Positions 57,832 to 64,000 of a stretch of 64,000 nucleotides of DNA are shown piece after piece. The position numbers were made by a program, and so were the translations under genes. The notes beneath the pieces are model-generated. The model worked only from the letters and a program-made list of their open reading frames with translations, was not told the DNA's origin and did not search any database. The DNA comes from Onion yellows phytoplasma OY-M (GTDB lineage Bacteria > Bacillota_I > Bacilli_A > Acholeplasmatales > Acholeplasmataceae), in NCBI GenBank assembly GCA_000009845.1, contig AP006628.2, forward strand, positions 62,001 through 126,000, given 5' to 3'. The stretch's first letter is position 1, and each line of letters opens with the position of its first letter.

Positions 57832-58257
57832 AAACCTACACCCAACAAACAAATTCAATAAAGTGGGTTTTATCATATTTATAATGAATTTTATCATATT
57901 GAAAGAATTTTAAAACACTTAAATAAAAAAAATCAACCCTTTGCTAAGGTATTTTTTAGCTTACCAACATCACAAATTTGCTTTTGTTTTATAAAATTAA
58001 GTTATAATAAATAAGGTAGCATTTATAAGTATATAGAAATTAGGAACAACACTTTCCTGTTTTATATCAACACTTTATTATCACCAAAAACATCATGAAT
58101 TATTTTTAACTTTGCACCGCAAAACCATAATTATCAAAAAAATTAATTTATTTGTTTAACTTAGAAAAAACTAAAATAAATTATAATGACAATAAAATAT
58201 CTTATTATAACATTTAATGTAATACTTAAATGTCCTATAAAACTAAGGAGTAAAACG
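57832..58257. other. Spacer without gene
   Basis: AT-rich, with TTAAGTTATAATAAAT at about 58001 as a possible promoter for the next gene. No hairpin of note. Confidence 0.4.
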
Positions 58258-59441
58258 ATGAAATTTATAGGTAAAAAATATTATGTTTAGCATTAATATT
58301 AAATTTAGTTAATTTTTTTATTTTTATAGTTTTTAATGTTTGTAGTTTTAGTTTTTTTAAGAAGAAAAATCCTTATTTTAATAATAATGTTGTTTATGCA
58401 CAGAAAGAAGAAAGTGCAAATAAGGGGAATAATAAAGATCAAAATGATGCAAAAGATAATCAATTAAATGAACCAAAAGAAGAAAATCAAGAACAACAAA
58501 AAGAAGCGTGTGGTTCTTGGTTGTGGAATAAAGTCAAAGAAGTTGGAACAGCTATTTATAATACATTGCCAGGAACCAAAGACCCTGAAAATATTGACGC
58601 ACAATTATTAAACCAAATACAAGAAGAAATAACTGTCATTGAAGAAACAAAAGAACAAATTAAAGAATTAACCCAACAAGACGAAACATTAAAAAATATG
58701 TTAGAATATGATGAAGCATATAAAAAAGCGGAACAACAATATAAAGAAGTAGCAAACAATTTAAAAGAAAATAAGTTTCAAGAAGCTTCCAATTTATTAA
58801 AACCTTCTCCAACTTGGTGGCAATCTTTTATAAGTTTTTTTCCTTTTGTGGATAATCAAACTCCTCAACTCTTAAAAGAATCTTATAAAACTACGTTGGA
58901 TAATTTACAAAAAGTTCAACAAGTAAAAGAAGATTTGAATAAATTACAAAATATAAATGATGTACAAGAATATAAAATTATTTGGGCATCTATTAAAGAT
59001 AAAATTAATAATTTTTGGCCTTCTGCTAATGCTGATGTCACTCCTACACCTTCTGATTTAAATTCACAAGAAGAAATACCTGCTATTAAAAATTTTCTAA
59101 ATAATCATAAATTTGCAACTAAATTGCTTGGTTGGTGTTTAGGAGAAAAAAGTAATGATGTTAAAACAATAGCTTCTAATTTAACAAACAGATTAGCTCA
59201 ATATATAGCCAATAAAGCTGAGGAAAAACTTCAAAATAAAGTAGAACAAGCTAAAAAAGATGTTCCTCAAAAAGCTACAGATGCAGTTAAAGGCCACATA
59301 TTTCAAGTTATTACCGCTGCTGTTGCTTTTACTGCTTTAGTTATTACATTTCTTTACTGGTTTATAATTAAAAAAATTAAAAAAAATCAAATTAAAAAAC
59401 CACAAATAAGTAAAAAAGTTACCTTAAATAAAAAAAAATAA
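58258..59441 (+). pseudogene. Secreted or membrane coiled-coil protein, frameshifted in its signal peptide
   Basis: CTAAGGAG precedes ATG and MKFIGKK. After one missing base in the A run (about 58272-58278) the frame continues LCLALILNLVNFFIFIVFNV, a signal peptide or anchor, then a long Asn/Glu/Lys region and the ORF seen from 58521 (its TTG is not a true start). The body is helical (IQEEITVIEETKEQIKELTQ; ANKAEEKLQNKVEQAKKD), and a C-terminal membrane helix (VITAAVAFTALVITFLYWFI) with a basic tail ends it. Repaired length is about 394 residues. Two anchors suggest a large loop outside the cell. Not recognised. Confidence 0.65.
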
Positions 59442-59577
59442 ACTTTTTTATTCTTAAATAATAAATAAGCAAAAACAATAATTTATTTTACATCATTTTC
59501 TATTATTATTTCTTAAATATTACATTATTAGTGTTTTTATTTCAATTTCACACGAAATAAAAAGGAGATTAATTTTT

Positions 59578-61077
59578 ATGTTAAAAATTAACCATTTATT
59601 TAAAAAATTTCAAAATACAGAAGTCCTTGAAAATGTTTCTTTTCAATTTCCTCAAAAAGGATTAGTTTTTATTATTGGTAAATCAGGTTCTGGTAAGTCT
59701 ACTTTATTGAATCTCATAGGAGGGCTTGACAAACCCACTAAGGGAAATATTACAGTTTTAGGACGAAACATTAATGAATTTGCTTCATTCGAACTAGATG
59801 CTTATCGCAATTATTTTTTAGGATTTGTTTTCCAAGAATATAATTTATTAGATAATTTAACAGTTTTTGAAAATATTCAAATGGCTTGTGCACTACAATC
59901 AAAACAAGTAGATAATTGGAAAATGCAACAAATATTAAAACAAGTAGAATTGGATGGTCTAGAAACTCGCTATCCTAATCAACTTTCAGGAGGACAAAAA
60001 CAAAGAGTAAGTATTGCTCGTGCTTTAATTAAAAATCCTAAAATGATTTTGGCAGACGAACCTACTGGTAATTTAGATGAAAAAACAGGACAAAAAATCT
60101 TTGAATGTTTAAAACAAATATCAAAAGATACCTTAGTTGTTATAGTTTCTCATGATACCCAAAGTGCTTATAAATATGCAGACCGCATTATTGAATTTGC
60201 TGATGGTCAAATTGCAAAAGACCTTACTCAAAAAGCAACTAAAGCTTCCACTGATAAACCCCAAATATTACAAAATAAAACTTATACCCAAGAAGAAGTT
60301 GCTAATTTATTAAAACAAAAAAATAATGCTATGGAACTAGATTTTGCACCCACTTTGGCAAATGAAAATTATAGTTCTCAACATCAAGCAATGCATTTGC
60401 CTTTAGTACAAACTCATATTTCCAAACAAACAGCTCTTTTAGTAACTCAAAATATTTTAAAAAATAATAAGAAATTAGCTTTTAAAATCATTTCTACATC
60501 TAGTAATGTTGCTTTATTCTTAACTCTTTCTTTTTTAATATTTTTCAATATGTTTCTTTGGCTTTGTAATTTAGGTTATGTCACACCAGAAAGCCAATCA
60601 AAAAACAAGACATTTTGGTTGTTATTAACACCTTTATTATTTCACATATATTTTTTAGGTATATCTTTTTATCAAATGATTATTCATATGAGAAATATTA
60701 TCACCTTAAAAAACAAAGATATTGGCATTCTAAAATCTTTAGGGGTTTCTGATCGAGATATTCACAAAATATTTCATCATTTAAATATAAAAATAGTTAT
60801 TATTCAATTTTTGGGAATTCCTTTATTCTTTTTGATATTTGTTTTATTCATGGTAATATCAGCTTCTTTGCAAGGCAAATTAAAGTATTTGACCACCCTT
60901 TACTCATCTTTAAAAGAATTTGTGCCTCTTTATTTATTTTTGGTAAATATAGTTTTATTTTTTGCTTTAGCTTTTTTTTATCCTTTTTTCTTAAATCATG
61001 TTTCAATCAAAAAACAATTAAAAAAAGTCTTAAAACAAAATCCTTTAACTATTATTTTAACTGTTCCCAAAGCATAA
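59578..61077 (+). CDS. ABC ATPase fused to an FtsX-type permease (MacB/LolCDE-like)
   Basis: 499 residues. The ATPase (1-~220) is of the LolD/MacB type: Walker [30 protein letters not shown], signature LSGGQKQR, Walker [14 protein letters not shown]-loop VSHDT. After a ~60-residue linker, four hydrophobic segments follow ([70 protein letters not shown]). [20 protein letters not shown] is the coupling block of FtsX-like permeases. There is no large periplasmic domain. Such mechanotransmission proteins extract lipids or peptides or regulate wall-less cell-surface processes. The substrate is unknown. AAAAGGAG before the ATG. Confidence 0.85.
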   Translation: MLKINHLFKKFQNTEVLENVSFQFPQKGLVFIIGKSGSGKSTLLNLIGGLDKPTKGNITVLGRNINEFASFELDAYRNYFLGFVFQEYNLLDNLTVFENIQMACALQSKQVDNWKMQQILKQVELDGLETRYPNQLSGGQKQRVSIARALIKNPKMILADEPTGNLDEKTGQKIFECLKQISKDTLVVIVSHDTQSAYKYADRIIEFADGQIAKDLTQKATKASTDKPQILQNKTYTQEEVANLLKQKNNAMELDFAPTLANENYSSQHQAMHLPLVQTHISKQTALLVTQNILKNNKKLAFKIISTSSNVALFLTLSFLIFFNMFLWLCNLGYVTPESQSKNKTFWLLLTPLLFHIYFLGISFYQMIIHMRNIITLKNKDIGILKSLGVSDRDIHKIFHHLNIKIVIIQFLGIPLFFLIFVLFMVISASLQGKLKYLTTLYSSLKEFVPLYLFLVNIVLFFALAFFYPFFLNHVSIKKQLKKVLKQNPLTIILTVPKA

Positions 61078-61488
61078 TTTTTTGAACCATTTCATTTATT
61101 AAGCATTAAGACAATCAAATTTGAATATAATATTTAAGATCAACTTTAAGTTGGTCTTTTTTATTTTTATCGACTAAATTGCTATCATTTCATGCATTCA
61201 CCAAGTTATTTATATATAATAATTTTTTCAAGCAATCAAACACCAACCAAAATTAATTACCAACTAAAAATTACTAAAAATATTATTTTATTTGACTACT
61301 TTTATTGTATAATTTAGTTAGATAATGCCAATTTTATTTACTGCAATCTATCTATTTTAATTTATGAAAAATTTAAATTAATTGTTTTGCAACACTTTAA
61401 CCATTACTAAAAATATTATGAATTTATTTTTTATTTATACTACCCATTAAAATATTTCTAATATCTTCGTTGCATTCAAATCCTTAAA
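61078..61488. other. Spacer with terminator, no gene
   Basis: Holds the terminator at 61136-61162 and AT-rich DNA with TTGTATAATTTAG at about 61307. The 5' end of the NlpA-like gene should lie near 61450, but no ATG or ribosome-binding site is found. Confidence 0.5.
61136..61162 (+). terminator. Terminator after FtsX-type ABC gene
   Basis: Stem AAGATCAACTT/AAGTTGGTCTT (one G-U) with a T6 tail. Confidence 0.8.
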
Positions 61489-62316
61489 TTGCAATCAGTT
61501 GTAAATACCCTCAATAAAGCTCGTGATTTAGTCAAAAAAGACGGTATTGACCTCCAAGTTACTAAGGTAAATTATTATACAGAAGGAACAGATTTAATTT
61601 CTTCTGGCAAAGCTGATGGTCTAATATATTTTAATATTCACGTTCTTAATTATCACAACGAAATTTTAAAAACTAACAATAAAGAAATGTTTGAATATGT
61701 TCAAGCCTTTTATTATTCTAAATATGGCCTTTATATTAATAAAAATCGCAATCCTGTTTTGAAAGACTTAGAAGATGTTAAAAAACATTCTAATTTAAAA
61801 GTTCTTTTAGCTGTGGCTTTTTCTTATATTGGTCCTTGCGATACTCCTCGTTCTTTGGTTTTGTTAAATAAATTAGGTTTAATTAAAATTGATCCTAAAG
61901 TATTACAAGAAAAAAAGTTTGGCATTTCTTTTGAAGACCTGCAAAATCATTACAATTTAGAATTTATTAAGGCTTCTCAGATTCCTGATAAATTTGCCCA
62001 AAATCCTCAAAAATACGATCTTATGGCGAACTGGCCTGCTTTTATGAATCCTTATCCTTATTTTGTCCGCATTGGAGCTACCATTGAAGGAAACGAAGAA
62101 CCAACAGATGATTTTATTGCCTCTTATGATATTGGACTTTCTTGTTTGAAAAGTCATAAAGATAGCGAACAGATAAAAACTCTTAAAGCCATTTTAAATA
62201 ATCCTCAAGTAAAAGAATTTCATTTACAAGAAGGTGGCGCCCAACAAGATTATTTTATGGTTAAAGCCCCAGAAAAAACTACTAAACATATCAAAGAATT
62301 ATGGCTACAACATTAA
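61489..62316 (+). CDS. NlpA/MetQ-like substrate-binding protein lacking a signal peptide
   Basis: 275 residues from a TTG without ribosome-binding site. The NlpA (methionine-binding lipoprotein) pattern is seen in KADGLIYFNIHVLNYHNEIL, YYSKYGLYINK, DLEDVKKHSNLKVLLAV and PCDTPRSLVLLNKLGLIKID, where the family has the substrate-contacting blocks. The first ~45 residues of the family (signal peptide, lipobox Cys, first strand) are missing, so the gene is 5'-truncated or reads from an unseen start. A frame-broken sister gene follows at 62440. No MetN/MetI is in the window, and the nearest ABC protein (59578) is of another type. Confidence 0.75.
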   Translation: MQSVVNTLNKARDLVKKDGIDLQVTKVNYYTEGTDLISSGKADGLIYFNIHVLNYHNEILKTNNKEMFEYVQAFYYSKYGLYINKNRNPVLKDLEDVKKHSNLKVLLAVAFSYIGPCDTPRSLVLLNKLGLIKIDPKVLQEKKFGISFEDLQNHYNLEFIKASQIPDKFAQNPQKYDLMANWPAFMNPYPYFVRIGATIEGNEEPTDDFIASYDIGLSCLKSHKDSEQIKTLKAILNNPQVKEFHLQEGGAQQDYFMVKAPEKTTKHIKELWLQH

Positions 62317-62439
62317 AATTTAAAATAGATAGTAAAAATATTTTAGTTTATTAATATTGCCATTTTTTCAATTCTACAAACAATACCATCCCCAAATTAA
62401 AAACAACATTATAAAGCAAAAACAAAAAAGGAATTAACA

Positions 62440-63306
62440 ATGGAACAAATAATTAAAATTGCAAGCCCTTTTCAAAGAGTACTTGATGCTCTTGTTGAAA
62501 TTAAAGATGATTTTTTACAATACAACGCTAAATTAGAGATTTTAAGTGAACAAGAAGTTCAAGCCCAATATCAATTGTCAGGTAATGACGCCTTAAAACA
62601 AGGTTTGATTGATGCTAATATTGGTAATAATTTTCATACTATGCAAGGATATAATCAAATTTATAAAACCAAAGAAGGAACTTTGCCTTTAACAATGGTA
62701 AGCCCCTTATTTCATCCTAAATATGGATTATACGTCCACAAAGCAAATACTTTAGGACTCAAAACTTTGGAAGATGTTAAAAAACACAAACATTTACGTT
62801 TTTTGTACGCCCCTTTTAATGAATTGCACATAGCTCCTTGTGATTTTGCTCAAAAAAATAGGAATCGTTGAAGTAAGAGAACAGACCATCCAAGAAAAAG
62901 GTTTTAATCTATCCTTAAAGGATGTAAAAAACATTTATGATTTTGAATTTATTAAAACTTCGCATCTTTTAGAAATTCCTCAAAAATTTCAAGATACTCA
63001 AAAATATGATCTTACAATTAATTGTCCTGGTATGATGAGAGATAGTAATTTTGTAAGAGTCGGTTCTATTGGTTTAGGCAAAGAAGAAAATATTGAACCT
63101 CAAGAAGATGTTTTTTTATCTTATGCTGTTATTTTAGCTGCTAAAACAGGAACCGAGACACCTCCCAAAGTTACAATCATTAACAAGTTTTAAATGACAC
63201 TCATTATAGAAAAGTACAATTTTTACATGGTGGCACAACTCAGGATTATATTATGGTAAAAGATCAGAATGAGTTAAGAGAACAAATTCAACAAAAATGG
63301 TTATAA
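62440..63306 (+). pseudogene. Second NlpA/MetQ-like protein, frameshifted, starting at the mature domain
   Basis: AAAAAGGAATT precedes the ATG. MEQIIKIASPFQRVLDALVE begins directly with the first strand of the mature NlpA fold, with no signal peptide. Family blocks: GLIDANIGNNFHTMQGYNQI, HPKYGLYVHKANT, and LKTLEDVKKHKHL followed by the FLYAPF/IAPCD block. A shift at about 62850 passes to the ORF 62840-63193 (KKIGIVEVREQTIQEKGFNL), and another at about 63190 leads to VQFLHGGTTQDYIMVKD and the stop at 63306. Related to 61489 (both end in an Hxx(E)GG(A/T)xQDYxMVK block). Whether a protein is made is unclear. Confidence 0.75.
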
Positions 63307-63353
63307 TCAAATTATTCACATATTTTGTATTATAAGTGCCAGAAAGAAATAAA

Positions 63354-63773
63354 ATGTTTGATTCTAAAAAACACGAAATAATTATGAAACATTATCACAA
63401 TCCACAAAATCAAACCGATGTTCGACTTCCAGGCTATATTCCGTTTGAAAAGCAAACTTCTTATTGTGGTGATAAAGTTATTATTCAATTAAAGTGTGAT
63501 AACAATAAAATTATAGATATTAAATATGAAGCTAATGTTTGTTCTATTTGTGTTGCTTCTGCCAGTGTTATGTCAGTTTATTTGCAACATTTAACCAAAA
63601 CACAAGCCTTAAATAAAATTAATCATTTTATGGCTATGGTACAAAATCAAACTTATGACAGCACTTTGTTTAATTCTGATCTAAAATCATTTGATATAGT
63701 TTATCAATTGCCAGGTAAAATTAATTGTGTTTTGTTGCCTTGGCAAATTTTGCAAGAATTCTTACTTGGATAA
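63354..63773 (+). CDS. sufU: SufU/NifU-type iron-sulfur cluster scaffold
   Basis: 139 residues from the ATG after AGAAAG. A GTG at 63336 would add six residues. The scaffold's three Cys are present: CGDKVIIQLK, NVCSICVASASVMSVYL and INCVLLPWQILQEFL, with the Asp after the first Cys. MKHYHNPQNQ is the usual N-terminal block. SufU takes sulfur from SufS and aids Fe-S assembly. The length is normal. A terminator follows about 75 bases later. No sufS is visible in the window. Confidence 0.88.
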   Translation: MFDSKKHEIIMKHYHNPQNQTDVRLPGYIPFEKQTSYCGDKVIIQLKCDNNKIIDIKYEANVCSICVASASVMSVYLQHLTKTQALNKINHFMAMVQNQTYDSTLFNSDLKSFDIVYQLPGKINCVLLPWQILQEFLLG

Positions 63774-63849
63774 TTTATTACAAAACTTTTAATATTGCAT
63801 ATTATAACAAAAATAAAATAGATAATAAATAATGATTATTACAACAAAA

Positions 63850-63877
63850 AAGACCGTTTAAAAACGGTCTTTTTTTA
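63850..63877. terminator. Terminator between sufU-like gene and the minus-strand gene
   Basis: Stem AAGACCGTTT/AAACGGTCTT with T7 on the right and A6 on the left, so it can work for both converging genes. Confidence 0.85.
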
Positions 63878-63928
63878 TTATGAAATGCATTTTCAAACTC
63901 AATATTTTTTGTAATTAAGAAAACAAAA

Positions 63929-64000
63929 TTATTCATCATCATTATTTTGATCTAAATCTAATGATTTATAAAACCCTTTTCTTTCTAAAACAGGGATGGG
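63929..64000 (-). CDS. C-terminal end of a minus-strand gene (partial)
   Basis: The reverse strand encodes PIPVLERKGFYKSLDLDQ and an acidic tail NNDDE before TAA, 23 residues running off the window edge. Convergent with the sufU-like gene and sharing its terminator. Too short to name. Confidence 0.5.
   Translation of the reverse strand, partial: PIPVLERKGFYKSLDLDQNNDDE

Noticed and set aside
1-64000. TGA read as tryptophan, as in mycoplasmas
   Set aside because: Conserved Trp positions use TGG, and genes such as the one ending at 16225 stop at TGA. The internal stops in broken genes are mostly TAA, so recoding would not rescue them.
1-64000. tRNA genes
   Set aside because: No cloverleaf with the GGTTCGAATCC-type T loop was found on reading through either strand. 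A tRNA scan would settle this.

Overview
The window comes from a phytoplasma ('Candidatus Phytoplasma', plant-pathogenic Mollicutes). The grounds are very low G+C, Tyr/Asn/Lys/Ile-rich proteins, two secreted proteins with the phytoplasma SVM-type signal peptide, a potential-mobile-unit (PMU) gene set (sigma factor, ssb, HU, AAA+ ATPase, tmk, dnaB, dnaG), IS3-type tra5 debris, DUF2963-like repeats, and a host-dependent core rich in ABC importers. The species group cannot be fixed from this sequence alone. TGG is the Trp codon and TGA is used as a stop, so the standard code applies.

Layout. 1-4450: debris of a second mobile element (a yqaJ fragment), a UvrD-like helicase joined through an A8 slip site to an HUH rolling-circle Rep endonuclease, and a fragment with an OTU-protease motif. 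5107-9089: class Ib ribonucleotide reductase (nrdI-nrdE fusion, nrdF). 9310-13317: a Cys-rich micro-ORF, three decaying copies of a membrane-protein family, and a broken secreted protein. 13858-18014: mscL and a two-subunit ABC exporter whose second subunit is frameshifted. 18301-20084: DUF2963-like genes and small membrane ORFs. 20268-34777: a PMU, partly decayed (sigma, ssb, tmk, dnaG and the AAA+ gene carry stops or shifts), with two SVM-type secreted proteins, a YqaJ exonuclease and a restriction-endonuclease-like protein. 34844-43000: sparse AT-rich DNA, two copies of an amino-acid ABC substrate-binding/permease fusion, its broken ATPase and an IS3 remnant. 43231-51087: core genes (rpsT, serS, trhO, rplU-prp-rpmA-obgE, rnpB) and a broken SocA-like gene. 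51366-64000: a surface protein, the Mn/Zn ABC operon, a broken secreted coiled-coil protein, an FtsX-type ABC protein, two NlpA/MetQ-like proteins without signal peptides, a SufU-like scaffold and the tail of a minus-strand gene.

How the genes fit together. The core genes cover deoxynucleotide supply, translation, Fe-S assembly, osmotic safety and import of metals and amino acids, as expected in a sap- and insect-dwelling bacterium with reduced metabolism. The PMU supplies its own replication set (DnaB, DnaG, SSB, HU), nucleotide kinase, exonuclease and sigma factor, and carries candidate host-interaction proteins. The helicase-HUH locus looks like a replication module of a different, rolling-circle type. 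Many genes are split by one-base shifts in homopolymers or by in-frame TAA. This may be real decay or, for the homopolymer cases, sequencing error, and read evidence would decide.
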